Assembly (NCBI GenBank): GCA_029688955.1
Contig: JARUKZ010000022.1
Span: 1-64,000, forward strand
Reading direction: 5' to 3'
Origin: Chitinispirillales bacterium ANBcel5
Lineage (GTDB): Bacteria; Fibrobacterota; Chitinivibrionia; Chitinivibrionales; Chitinispirillaceae
DNA length: 64,000 nt
The notes beneath the pieces are model-generated. The model saw nothing but the letters and a program-made list of their open reading frames with translations, did not search any database and had not been told where the DNA came from. Positions 8,266 to 16,889 of this stretch are shown here, piece by piece. The position numbers were made by a program, and so were the translations under genes. Position 1 is the first letter of the stretch, and each line of letters starts with the position of its first letter.

Positions 8266-9183
8266 TTACAAACGTCCTCTAAAAACGTTGTTCCACGTTC
8301 TGGTTGGCCATACATCGTGTCCCTCCCGATCTATTCTGAAAGCAGTAACACCAGAGCTGTTAACACGCACAGGTTCTCCATTCAAAGAGACATTTAAAAG
8401 AGAGTTATTCCCTACGCGTACATTGAAGCTGTCTGCAGCCGTAAAATTTCGAGGTCTGTTATGGTAGATAAAGTTTCTCCAGGATTCTCCGTCACTAAAC
8501 ACATGAACCCATACAGAGTCTCGTACTGCACTGAGTTGAAGTTCCATAGGTCCGGGTGCAGAGACATCCTGCTGTTCTTCTTCTTCAGTGTCGCCAGTTT
8601 CTGTGCCTTCCGCTTCCTCTTCACTACTTTCTAAACTTTCCTGATAAATATCAGAAACCGGTACCGGTGAGACCTCTAATGGTTCATCGGTAGCATCTGT
8701 ATCCTGATCTTGTTGGTCCACAACCTCTTGGGTATCAGCTTGGTCATCGGAATTGATCCATCCCTGCTGGTTTGCCACAAAAGCAAATATCCCGACCATA
8801 AGAATCAGTACTATAGCCACGATGAAAGTAGGATTTTGCTTTGTATCACCTTCCTGTACGCTAATGCGCAGTTTTTCGCCCTGGTTTGGATACATATCAT
8901 CATCCATACCTTTTTCTTCATAAAAGGCAGAGAGAATGGCTTCTGAATCAAGAGAGAGGTATTTTGCAATAGATCTCAGATAAACCCGGACATAGGGAGC
9001 TGCGGGTAAGGCACCATAATCGTTTGCTTCAAGAGCTTTAATGTATTTAACATTAAGTTTAAGGTCTTTGGCGATTGTTTCAACAGTAATGCGTCGGGTT
9101 ACACGTTCCTTTCTAAGAATGTCTCCGACACGATCTGTTGATTGGGCAGATTGATTTTTATCGAATTCTTTTTTGTCGGACAT
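8266..9183 (-). CDS. rodZ: RodZ-like protein: HTH, one membrane segment, DUF4115 domain
   Basis: I choose ATG 9183 (MSDKKEFD) because AAAGGAAT lies upstream of it; a longer frame starts at 9204. The 305-residue protein has a HTH_25 domain at about residues 18-80, with GDILRKERV, TIAKDLKLN and PYVRVYLRSIAKYL. A single membrane helix lies at about 119-138. After an acidic linker comes a C-terminal DUF4115-type beta domain. This architecture is that of RodZ, the MreB anchor that controls rod shape. The start overlaps the end of maf by 26 bases. It could instead be a cytoskeletal protein of the same fold with another partner. Confidence 0.85.
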   Translation of the reverse strand: MSDKKEFDKNQSAQSTDRVGDILRKERVTRRITVETIAKDLKLNVKYIKALEANDYGALPAAPYVRVYLRSIAKYLSLDSEAILSAFYEEKGMDDDMYPNQGEKLRISVQEGDTKQNPTFIVAIVLILMVGIFAFVANQQGWINSDDQADTQEVVDQQDQDTDATDEPLEVSPVPVSDIYQESLESSEEEAEGTETGDTEEEEQQDVSAPGPMELQLSAVRDSVWVHVFSDGESWRNFIYHNRPRNFTAADSFNVRVGNNSLLNVSLNGEPVRVNSSGVTAFRIDREGHDVWPTRTWNNVFRGRL

Positions 9184-9790
9184 CGACCGATTCCTTTCGC
9201 ACAATAAACTGTTTAATCAGATGAAGGGTAGCTGTTACCGGCAGGCCAACAACATTGTAATAACAACCCTCAATTCTATCTACAAAGGCCATTGCTTTAC
9301 CCTGGATGGCATAAGCACCGGCTTTATCTTTATACTCACCCGTTTTAAGGTAAGCTTTTATCTCCTGGTCTGATAAATCCCTGAAATAAACCACTGTTTT
9401 GGTGGCTTTTGTGAGCTCAAAGTGCTCACCTCTGCAAACAACAGATACTGCCGTTATCACTTCGTGATGATTTGCACTTAGTGCCTGAAGCATTTTAAAC
9501 CCCTCGATTTCATCGCTCGGTTTACCAAGTATCCGGTTGTTTATTACAACAATGGTATCGGCACCAAGAACCAGCGCTCTGGGGTTCATATGAGCTACAG
9601 AGTTTGCTTTTGCTGATGCCAGCTGGCAAAGAGAATGCTCCAGGTTTTCAGGATCAATATATGACTGCTCATCAGCTATCCCCGAATCCGCTACCTGGAA
9701 ACTCAATCCAAGGCTTGAGAGTATTTCCTTTCTGCGGGGTGACTTTGAAGCTAATATCAACGGATAGCCGATTCTCTCTGTTTCAATCAT
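9158..9790 (-). CDS. maf: Maf-family nucleoside triphosphate pyrophosphatase
   Basis: Maf proteins hydrolyse non-canonical or modified nucleotides such as dTTP, UTP or m7GTP to monophosphates. The signature LASKSPRRKEIL stands at the N-terminus, with LGADTIV in the middle and a DKAGAYAIQGKAM loop later. The last motif is typical of the dTTP/UTP-specific YhdE branch. Length is 210 residues, slightly longer than usual because of a basic C-terminal tail that overlaps the rodZ start. It is the first gene of the maf-rodZ-tatD-hisC-hisB run. TATACT boxes lie just before the ATG, but no ribosome site is clear. Confidence 0.93.
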   Translation of the reverse strand: MIETERIGYPLILASKSPRRKEILSSLGLSFQVADSGIADEQSYIDPENLEHSLCQLASAKANSVAHMNPRALVLGADTIVVINNRILGKPSDEIEGFKMLQALSANHHEVITAVSVVCRGEHFELTKATKTVVYFRDLSDQEIKAYLKTGEYKDKAGAYAIQGKAMAFVDRIEGCYYNVVGLPVTATLHLIKQFIVRKESVDVRQKRIR

Positions 9791-9909
9791 AAATATAGTA
9801 TACTCACAGGCTATAGTATAACATACTTGTTTTTACCTGAATCCTTAACTACTTTTGCGGCTGATTCAATATGTAAAATCTTACTTTATAAAAATATACT
9901 TAAATGAAT

Positions 9910-9969
9910 AAGTATTTGAAAAAAATGAGCACTTTATTGGAACCTTTTTTCTCATTTTCCCAAGTACTT
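9910..9969 (-). terminator. Probable terminator of the gene ending at 10014
   Basis: On the minus strand AAGTACTTGGGAAAATGAG faces CTCATTTTTTTCAAATACTT across a 21-base loop, an imperfect stem whose 3' arm carries a run of seven Ts. It lies 45 bases past the stop at 10014. The flanking bases between maf and this site hold no other feature I can support. Confidence 0.6.
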
Positions 9970-10013
9970 CGTATTGCCTATAAAGGTTATTTGTGCAAAA
10001 ACAGTTAAAAATC

Positions 10014-12281
10014 TCAATAAAGAACTAAGGGGTGAGTGATTTGGCCCAGATTATCACGGAACTGTATGATATAGGATCCCCGCGCTACCGGGTTACCTGC
10101 TCTGTCTGTGCGATCCCAAAGAATATAGTCTCTGTCTAAATGCAGTGTCCTTATATTTTTCCCTCTGAGATTGAATATTGTAATCGTTCCCTGGGTTTTT
10201 TCTGAAAATGCTAACCTGACTATTCCGGGAGTTGTGTTGGATACCAATAATTTACGGCTTTGGGGTGGTTTTATTGAAAAATTGGCTGATGTAGGGAGCG
10301 GTGCTTGAGTGGTCAGGCTTATATTATTTAGATATACACTTGCATGGGAGCCACCAACATGAAACTCGAGTCTGCTGTTTGCATCCATGCGGGGAGTGAA
10401 AATAAAATTAAAAGTCTGCCATTCCTGAGGAAGGCTTTGTGTACTTTCAAAGAGCACTGTGTCCTGGTCATTTGCACAGATGAGCCGTACAAGCATTTGC
10501 CTGTTTCCAGCAGTATAAGCATCAAAAGATAAAGTGTACTCATTTTGTGCCATCAATGGAAGGTTACTTTGGGAAAAGATGATATCAGATGCGCCTCCAT
10601 TCTGGTAATCTATCCTTATATTATAGATGTCGTTTTCAACAAAACCATGTGCCTGAGCATGATTGGACGTTGATAACGAATTCCAACCTGTTTCAAACTG
10701 GGAAAAATTACCGTTTATTATTAGTTCCCCATAACGCATAGGTATTCCGATACTGTTTATTTCAAACGGAGCACTGGATGCTATGACTTCATCAGTTTGC
10801 TGAGAAATTATTCTGATTTGCGCATCTTCTGTATTTATATCCGGGATAAACCAGCGTAGCTCACCCTTGGCAAACACCACATCACCTGAGATTAAGTTCC
10901 AGTTTTGTCCACCATTGATTGAATATTCAACAGAGACAATGTCGTGGTTTTCGGCTGTTTCCCATTTAATTATTTGATTGGAGTTATTTTGCCATACTGT
11001 AGCGGCGTTGGGTTGTTCAAGGAAGATCCCTTCACCTCTGATTTCTATGAGGCTAACATTATCGATGTAAACATCTCCCAGTTCGTTACCTAAATTAAAC
11101 TCAATTCTTGAATCAGCTTCAGGACTTGAGCTGATGAAGAAGATATCGCTAAACGTTGTTTTTTCGGTGGTTAAATGCTTTGGTATCGTATCTCCACCAC
11201 TAAAGCTGGTCCAGGGTGGGTCGGTAAGTCCAATATTGGCGAATATTGTTCTAGGCTCCGAAGCATACGCATCAAAGGAAAATTTATACGAACTACCGGG
11301 GTTAAGTTTAAACCCCTTTTGGTATAGTTTAATTTCCCAGGGATTATGACCTACATTGTCTATTTTGACTATAAACTCATCTTCAAACAACCCTGTAGCA
11401 CTTGCCGGGGGGTTGGTTTCAAAATACCAGTCCGTAGAATCAAAAAAGGTACCGTTTCTAACCAGTTCCCCCTCACTTATTGCCCCCCCATGAACTATCT
11501 GAAACAGTGTACTGGTATCTGCATATAGTCCCGAGAGGTCGCGTACCACTATTTTACACTGATTGGACTCTGCTTCCTGCGGTATATCCCAGGTGAACTC
11601 CTTGCTGTTTTGAACACTGTTTGTGATAGGGTGCCAACTTTGCCCGTTATCTTTTGAAAAAAGTATGGAAACGTGGGAAAGGGAGCCGGAGTTTTCCCAC
11701 GTTATCTTTCTTTCACTTCCTGTATTCCAGCGGGTATCCATTCCCGGAGAGGTGATCTCTATAACGGGTTCATCTAGTTTTACCAGACTCACATTTTCTA
11801 TTGTGATATTTTGCAGCTCGGATGATACCCCACAGTTAAACTGTATTCTGGCATCAGGATCTGTTGGCTCTTTCATGATAAAAGTCACAGAGTGACTGGT
11901 GGGCTCAGGTCCTATTTCAAAGACACTTTCGATTGAATCGATGTAAGGTGTAAAGGGTTCATGGTTTAGACTTGGAAATGCTCTTAGTACCCCTTCGTTT
12001 TGAGCGGAAACAGTAAAGGTTAGCAAATATGCTTCACTTCGCTCAAGAGTTAAACCAGATTGGTATAGTTGCGGTGAATACTCCAGTGAACCATCGGCTT
12101 CGATCGTTATAATATACTGACCATCAACTATTTCACCTATGGCCTGAGCATCCATAGCATGAAAAGTCCACTCTTCATAGTATGAATCGTTTGAGAAATC
12201 TCCGTTTATAATGAGATTTTGCTGAGAAAAAGAGTGGGTGCATAGTAGCAAAACATAAATGACGCATGCCAAAAATTTCAT
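10014..12281 (-). CDS. Large modular secreted protein: three CBM-like repeats, two Kre9/Ig-like repeats, FlgD-like C-terminus
   Basis: This 755-residue protein starts with a signal peptide (MKFLACVIYVLLLCTHSFS). Three similar beta-sandwich modules follow at about 20-165, 270-412 and 513-655. Each begins with an INGDFS/RNGTFF/INGNFS strand and ends with a VYLNNISL-type strand, like carbohydrate-binding CBM4/9 domains. Between them lie two Ig-like modules (EITSPGMDTRWNTGS, and FLEQPNAATVWQNNS) of the Kre9/Knh1 type. The last 75 residues form a FlgD-like domain with GTITIFNLRGKNIRTL and a WDRTDRAGN turn. A surface or secreted polysaccharide-binding role is likely. No catalytic module is visible. 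The gene stands alone. Confidence 0.75.
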   Translation of the reverse strand: MKFLACVIYVLLLCTHSFSQQNLIINGDFSNDSYYEEWTFHAMDAQAIGEIVDGQYIITIEADGSLEYSPQLYQSGLTLERSEAYLLTFTVSAQNEGVLRAFPSLNHEPFTPYIDSIESVFEIGPEPTSHSVTFIMKEPTDPDARIQFNCGVSSELQNITIENVSLVKLDEPVIEITSPGMDTRWNTGSERKITWENSGSLSHVSILFSKDNGQSWHPITNSVQNSKEFTWDIPQEAESNQCKIVVRDLSGLYADTSTLFQIVHGGAISEGELVRNGTFFDSTDWYFETNPPASATGLFEDEFIVKIDNVGHNPWEIKLYQKGFKLNPGSSYKFSFDAYASEPRTIFANIGLTDPPWTSFSGGDTIPKHLTTEKTTFSDIFFISSSPEADSRIEFNLGNELGDVYIDNVSLIEIRGEGIFLEQPNAATVWQNNSNQIIKWETAENHDIVSVEYSINGGQNWNLISGDVVFAKGELRWFIPDINTEDAQIRIISQQTDEVIASSAPFEINSIGIPMRYGELIINGNFSQFETGWNSLSTSNHAQAHGFVENDIYNIRIDYQNGGASDIIFSQSNLPLMAQNEYTLSFDAYTAGNRQMLVRLICANDQDTVLFESTQSLPQEWQTFNFIFTPRMDANSRLEFHVGGSHASVYLNNISLTTQAPLPTSANFSIKPPQSRKLLVSNTTPGIVRLAFSEKTQGTITIFNLRGKNIRTLHLDRDYILWDRTDRAGNPVARGSYIIQFRDNLGQITHPLVLY

Positions 12282-12398
12282 TTAAACACCTATCAATCCT
12301 ATAATTCGGGCTGGTGAATGGTGTACTGCCAATCATTAGTGACCGCTTAAGCTGTGAGGGTTCAATATAATAAAATATGAAAGTGGGCAATGGGGAAC

Positions 12399-12437
12399 AG
12401 ATTCAGCAGTTTATGGAGCATTGGTACTGCTGAATCT
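12399..12437. other. 11-bp perfect inverted repeat downstream of the lipoprotein gene
   Basis: AGATTCAGCAG at 12399-12409 is mirrored by CTGCTGAATCT at 12427-12437 around a 17-base loop. It lies 34 bases past the stop at 12471. There is no T run, so it may be a mRNA 3' stem or a protein site. A second small hairpin (CTTTTC/GAAAAG) is at about 12446-12462. Confidence 0.4.
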
Positions 12438-12470
12438 AAAATAAAGCTTTTCTTAGAAAAGAGTAGCAGG

Positions 12471-13154
12471 TCATTTTATCAGGTCAGTAATATCGCCGCT
12501 TCTTTTGCGGAGTTCAAAACGACCTCGTGAAAAATTTTCTGCAGGCCAACCTCTCCATAATACATCTCTTCCATATTCGTCTTTAGTATTGTATTCGGCA
12601 AAAGTTTGGTCATCAAACTCCCAATACATGATCGAATCATCCCAGGTATCAAAGGTGACTTTTATATCCATGAATTTATGGTAAATAACGGTGTGAATAT
12701 GAGTTACATTCAACATTGATAATAGCGATGTAATACTTGTCTGCCCTGGTAGTCCTTCCAGTCTCATTTCCAGAGTAAATCGATCCACGTTGCCTGATCC
12801 AATAAACCATTCACCGCCATTTACATTCAAATTCGCATAGTTGAATACCTGATCGACCTGAGAGGCTATTCTTGTGTAGTTACTGGAGCCATAAACCAGA
12901 TACATGATCATAGGTCCGGCAGTTGAGGTTACACTGTTATCACTTGAGAAATGAAACGCAGTTACGGGGAAACTGATCTGGTCGATATATCGTCTACCAT
13001 CCTTGTTCTCTGTCTCACCATCCTCATCATACACTTCAACCACTTCCCATAAGCCCTGCATTCTTGTTCTGGTTGGTTCCTGGGGGGGGAAAAGCTCAGC
13101 GCAGCCCAAAAAAATTAGAACTGCTATAACGATTGGAAAAAATTTGTGAATCAT
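12471..13154 (-). CDS. Lipoprotein of unknown function
   Basis: AAAAAAGGAG stands before the ATG. The 227-residue protein opens with a signal sequence ending in a lipobox, LIFLGCAEL (Cys18). The remainder is rich in aromatic and charged residues in beta-like stretches, such as GLWEVVEVYDEDGE and DIKVTFDTWDDSIMYWEFDD. It resembles a lipocalin-like or META-like small beta fold, though I cannot assign a family. It is transcribed away from the flagellar cluster, and the 289 bases between them hold the sigma-54 promoter of that cluster. It may simply be a neighbour with no flagellar role. Confidence 0.7.
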   Translation of the reverse strand: MIHKFFPIVIAVLIFLGCAELFPPQEPTRTRMQGLWEVVEVYDEDGETENKDGRRYIDQISFPVTAFHFSSDNSVTSTAGPMIMYLVYGSSNYTRIASQVDQVFNYANLNVNGGEWFIGSGNVDRFTLEMRLEGLPGQTSITSLLSMLNVTHIHTVIYHKFMDIKVTFDTWDDSIMYWEFDDQTFAEYNTKDEYGRDVLWRGWPAENFSRGRFELRKRSGDITDLIK

Positions 13155-13387
13155 AATACTCCTTTTTTAGGGTTCTTCTTTTTAGACGGGTTAATTGAAA
13201 AAAACAGCTATAGGTTAAATAAAATTTTCCCATGGCAGGTGGGGAAAAAAATTCCATCTCACATGGATGAAGCTTCCCTCGAGGCATGAGGCTGGAGGTA
13301 CAAATAATTACAGACAAGAATTTGTAAGCTGGTTTAAATGGTTGATATAACATCATATGTGTCTGAATGTTCTTTTACGTCTTTCTG

Positions 13388-13403
13388 TGGCATAGTCATT
13401 GCA
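13388..13403 (+). promoter_or_regulatory. Sigma-54 (RpoN) promoter of the flagellar cluster
   Basis: TGGCATAGTCATTGCA has GG and GC exactly 10 bases apart and agrees with the consensus TGGCACG-N4-TTGCW at all key -24/-12 positions. It lies 40 bases before the first flagellar ATG, giving a leader of about 25-30 bases. A distant enhancer for an NtrC-type activator would be expected, but I could not define one. Confidence 0.75.
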
Positions 13404-13443
13404 TATTCAGCCACCGTGAACATGAGCAAAGGATTAATGTAGT

Positions 13444-14019
13444 ATGAATTTACGCTTTAAAGATATAATCGCCATCTCTGTGGTGGCACTGCTATCCTTT
13501 CCTATCCTCTATCTCTCTATACTGTTTTTTACGGGTACAGCCCGCATTGAATTTGGAGCACCGGGTGAATTTGAAAATCAGTTACAGAAAGTAGCTCAAA
13601 GTGCCCGCAGAGATTCTCTTGCAGCTCTTAATTCCAGAACCTTCCGTGCACTTGAGCAGGAACGAAAGAAACTAGAACAGGAACGAGAGCGGCTGGAGGC
13701 TCAGCAGGAGAGATTAGATATAATCGTTGCGGAAATAGAGTCTAAAAGAGAGGAGTTAAAGAAGGAGCGTCTCAGGCTTGAGGAGTTGGTTGATGAAAGT
13801 ACTGCGCTAAGTGAGGAACGACAACGTGAGCTGGCCAGACTTTACGGATCAATGAGGCCAGTTGAAGCTGCTCTTATAATTGAAAACCTCAATGACGAAT
13901 TAGCCATGAGTATAATAACTTCTATTAACGATGACAGGCAAAAGAGTAGAATACTATCTAATCTTAGTAACCAAAAAGCTTCACGAATAAGCAGAATGCT
14001 GGGAACTCCTGTGGAGTGA
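13444..14019 (+). CDS. MotE/YlxF-like flagellar operon protein
   Basis: The 191-residue protein has an N-terminal membrane helix (IIAISVVALLSFPILYLSILFF). A long coiled coil of about 75 residues follows, full of Glu, Arg and Leu heptads (LEQERKKLEQERERLEAQQ). The C-terminal segment, LYGSMRPVEAALIIENLNDE through ASRISRMLG, resembles the MgtE N-terminal/MotE domain. Such proteins commonly precede fliK in flagellar operons (YlxF in Bacillus, MotE elsewhere), and some act as periplasmic chaperones of motor proteins. It is the first gene behind the sigma-54 promoter. fliJ, its usual upstream neighbour, is absent here. Confidence 0.75.
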   Translation: MNLRFKDIIAISVVALLSFPILYLSILFFTGTARIEFGAPGEFENQLQKVAQSARRDSLAALNSRTFRALEQERKKLEQERERLEAQQERLDIIVAEIESKREELKKERLRLEELVDESTALSEERQRELARLYGSMRPVEAALIIENLNDELAMSIITSINDDRQKSRILSNLSNQKASRISRMLGTPVE

Positions 14020-14055
14020 ATTTGGTTTTAAACAGAGGTGAAAGGGGGTGATTAT

Positions 14056-15645
14056 ATGGTAAGAGAGGCAACGCTGTTTCATTTGGCTGGAAGTAATAAA
14101 ACTGGCATATCTGAAGCTGATTCAAACAAAGCTGTAAGCGACAAAAAGCAAGCGGGAGTTATGAGTAAAACGGGTGCCGGAAAATTCGCGGATTTATACG
14201 AAAAAATGGCACAGGAGAACAGCGTGGCAAAAAGTTCGGTGAGCGAAAGTGATGGAGCTATGGCAAATGTACATATAATGAAAGGAGTTGAGATACTTAA
14301 AAAACTGGACCCGGTGAAAATGGAAGACCCGAAAATGGAGGCTGTTTTAGATATCTCTGAAGCGGTCGGGTTTCAACAGGCCGGTGAAATAGTTAAAGAT
14401 GCGTTGGGAAAGATTTCTGAGCTGCTTGATTTAAACATCGGGGGCAATCTGGAGGAACTAAATTTCAAGGATCCTACACTGGAAAGTGTTGAGCAAGTTG
14501 CCGAGATTATTTGGATGTTAAGGCAGGTAGTGGAGGTTTTGGATGCAGCAGCATCTGGTGGTGAAGCAGCATCTGGTGGTGAAGCAATTGAGCTGGACTT
14601 TTTACCCGTTGAGTATTCTCAGATTTCCGATTTGGCTAAGAATCTTCGGGAGGAGTTGTTTCGAATCGAACTTGGATCAAGTCAGCTTGAAATAGGTGCT
14701 GAAATTAGAGAGCTTCTGGCCCAAAAAAACGGAGGTGATCTCAGCGGCGGGATAGTCCAGGCAACGAATCCCGCAGATCTAAAAATAGCTCAAGATGATG
14801 CTCAACGTTTATTTGCTGCTATGGATCAGGGGTTTGACAGTGATAAGTTTGCAGCTGCTGTAGATAGGATAAAAGCACTTATTGGAGAGGGGGTGAAAGA
14901 TCTGAATCCTGAGGATCAACATTCAGCTTCACAGCTTAAAAATTCGAATGAAACTGCATTAATGCGTGCGGTTTTAAAGATCGATGGTGAAACAGGTTCG
15001 GCTGCAAATAATAAAGAAGCCGTTGAGAGTGTTGAGTCGGTAAAAATCAAAAAAGAGGTGATTACTGTAGCTCAGGAATTAAAGGAGATAACAATAGAGG
15101 AGGACAAAACAGACCAGTCCGTTTTTGGCTTAAAGGGCGATGATGGGGGTGTTTTTAACCGGGAGAGCACTTCAAAGATAAGCTCTGCTTTATCGAGAAT
15201 TAATGAAGAATCACTCATGAACCAACTGGCTGATAAGATGCAGCAGGCAGTTCGCTCTGGTGTTCATGAGTTACGGATTCAGCTGCGTCCCGAAGCACTT
15301 GGCGAAGTTCAGTTAAGTATCCGAATGGAGGGTGATATTGTATTTGCCCGCATTCAGGTAGAAAATACGCAGGTCAGGCAGATTGTTGAGAGTCAACTTC
15401 AGGGGCTTAAAGACGCACTGGAAGAACAAAATATCCATACCGGCTCGCTAAATGTAGATGTTGGGGGGCAAGGTAGTGGTGAAACAAAAGGTGGTCGGGA
15501 TACTCTATGGAGTGAAAACACCATAGCTGGTCACAGTACTCAAAGCAAAGAAAGTGAGGTGATTGGGGATACAAAAAAGTTAAATGATTTAGGTGAAGAT
15601 ACCGGGCGAAGGTATGGAAATAACTCTTTTGAATATTTTGCTTAG
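14056..15645 (+). CDS. fliK: Flagellar hook-length control protein FliK
   Basis: FliK measures the hook and switches the export gate from hook to filament substrates. I start it at ATG 14056, after AAAGGGGGTGA, rather than at the GTG at 14038. The first 370 residues are low-complexity and poorly conserved, as usual. The C-terminal Flg_hook domain (about 375-475) shows ELRIQLRPEALGEVQLSIRM and VRQIVESQLQGLKDALEEQ. Residues AASGGE are repeated exactly, encoded by an 18-bp tandem duplication at 14548-14583. flgD follows 14 bases after the stop. Confidence 0.9.
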   Translation: MVREATLFHLAGSNKTGISEADSNKAVSDKKQAGVMSKTGAGKFADLYEKMAQENSVAKSSVSESDGAMANVHIMKGVEILKKLDPVKMEDPKMEAVLDISEAVGFQQAGEIVKDALGKISELLDLNIGGNLEELNFKDPTLESVEQVAEIIWMLRQVVEVLDAAASGGEAASGGEAIELDFLPVEYSQISDLAKNLREELFRIELGSSQLEIGAEIRELLAQKNGGDLSGGIVQATNPADLKIAQDDAQRLFAAMDQGFDSDKFAAAVDRIKALIGEGVKDLNPEDQHSASQLKNSNETALMRAVLKIDGETGSAANNKEAVESVESVKIKKEVITVAQELKEITIEEDKTDQSVFGLKGDDGGVFNRESTSKISSALSRINEESLMNQLADKMQQAVRSGVHELRIQLRPEALGEVQLSIRMEGDIVFARIQVENTQVRQIVESQLQGLKDALEEQNIHTGSLNVDVGGQGSGETKGGRDTLWSENTIAGHSTQSKESEVIGDTKKLNDLGEDTGRRYGNNSFEYFA

Positions 15646-15659
15646 AAAGGAGGTGTAAA

Positions 15660-16889
15660 ATGGCTTTGACAACAGATGTTAACAGCCTTTTCAGGCCTCA
15701 AAAGGATCCCTATACTGCCAGAGCATCGCTTGAAGGTGGTATGGTCGACCCTTCGACATCAAAGGTTACCGGAGATCGTAATACTGACTTGTTCAGTGAA
15801 GCAGATAACGAGCTTGGAAAGGATGACTTTTTACATTTGCTTGTTACACAGCTAAAATACCAGGATCCGCTGAGTCCAATGGAAAATACAGAGTTTGTTG
15901 CTCAATTGGCACAGTTTCGTGCACTTGAGAGTAATGATAATATCGAAAAAGCGGTAGGTCAGCTTGATGAATCGTTTAAAAACTCTTTAGATGCTCAGCA
16001 TTTCATGTCCCAATCTGTTTCAAACTCTTCATCAGTTTCTTTGATTGGCAGAAATGTGCGCATGGCGCAACATGAAATAAGATGGAGTGCACAGGCAGGT
16101 AATACAGTTCCGCTTAATGTGCATCTGGGGAATGCGACTGAAGCTACGGTAGAGATTCGGAACGATGAAGGGGAGGTGGTTAGAACTCTCAATGCGACTG
16201 ACAAGGATTCTCAAAACAGTGTGGCACTTCAGTGGGATGGAACAACTGATCAGGGCACTATTGCAATGAGTGGGAACTACAGTGTTTCTGTTGTAGGGCA
16301 GGAAGAAGATCCATCTTTGTATGCCTTTGTTGAAGACGTAGTAGAAGGAATTCGGTTTACACCAACAGGTGCAATTGTTAAGATTGGAGGAGGTGAAATT
16401 CCTATTAGTGAGGTTATGGATGTTTCAATTGGAGACAGTGGTGGCGTACATGGACTGAATCCTTCCAATGCTGTTTCTTTGCTTGGTAAACAGGTTACTA
16501 TGCGTCAGGATAGTATTCTTAGAAGTGGTTCCGGTGATGTAAGTATGGTAAATGTTCAGTCATCTCCAAATCAAAGCTTAACCGTAGAAATACTAAACAG
16601 TGAAAATGAGGTGGTAAGAACTCTTCCAATCCATACTGATGGGCTTGGGAAGGCTGTTTTGGCCTGGAATGGAGAAACTACTGGTGGAGAATATGCTGAA
16701 GCTGGAACGTATATGCTTCGTTTTGCCGGAATGGAAAACGGTGACGGGACGTATGCTTACAGTGAAGGTACAGTTGATGGAATTTCGAATTTAACAGGAG
16801 GTGAACTTAAGTTAAAAGTTGGAAGAAGAGCTGTAGCACTAAGTGAAATTATCGATATCTCCAGCGCTGGCTGGGAGGAGTCGGTATGA
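15660..16889 (+). CDS. flgD: Flagellar hook assembly scaffold FlgD with two tandem C-terminal modules
   Basis: FlgD caps the growing hook and is discarded on completion. The N-terminal signature at residues 50-100, with GKDDFLHLLVTQLKYQDPLS and ENTEFVAQLAQF, is diagnostic. The 409-residue length is well above the usual 220-260. The cause is a duplicated Tudor/Ig-like module: residues 126-256 (SLIGRNVRM...EVVRTLNA...LQWDG...VMDVS) and 272-401 (SLLGKQVTM...EVVRTLPI...LAWNG...IIDIS). AAGGAGGTGT precedes the ATG. The stop overlaps the next gene in ATGA, implying coupled translation. Confidence 0.93.
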   Translation: MALTTDVNSLFRPQKDPYTARASLEGGMVDPSTSKVTGDRNTDLFSEADNELGKDDFLHLLVTQLKYQDPLSPMENTEFVAQLAQFRALESNDNIEKAVGQLDESFKNSLDAQHFMSQSVSNSSSVSLIGRNVRMAQHEIRWSAQAGNTVPLNVHLGNATEATVEIRNDEGEVVRTLNATDKDSQNSVALQWDGTTDQGTIAMSGNYSVSVVGQEEDPSLYAFVEDVVEGIRFTPTGAIVKIGGGEIPISEVMDVSIGDSGGVHGLNPSNAVSLLGKQVTMRQDSILRSGSGDVSMVNVQSSPNQSLTVEILNSENEVVRTLPIHTDGLGKAVLAWNGETTGGEYAEAGTYMLRFAGMENGDGTYAYSEGTVDGISNLTGGELKLKVGRRAVALSEIIDISSAGWEESV

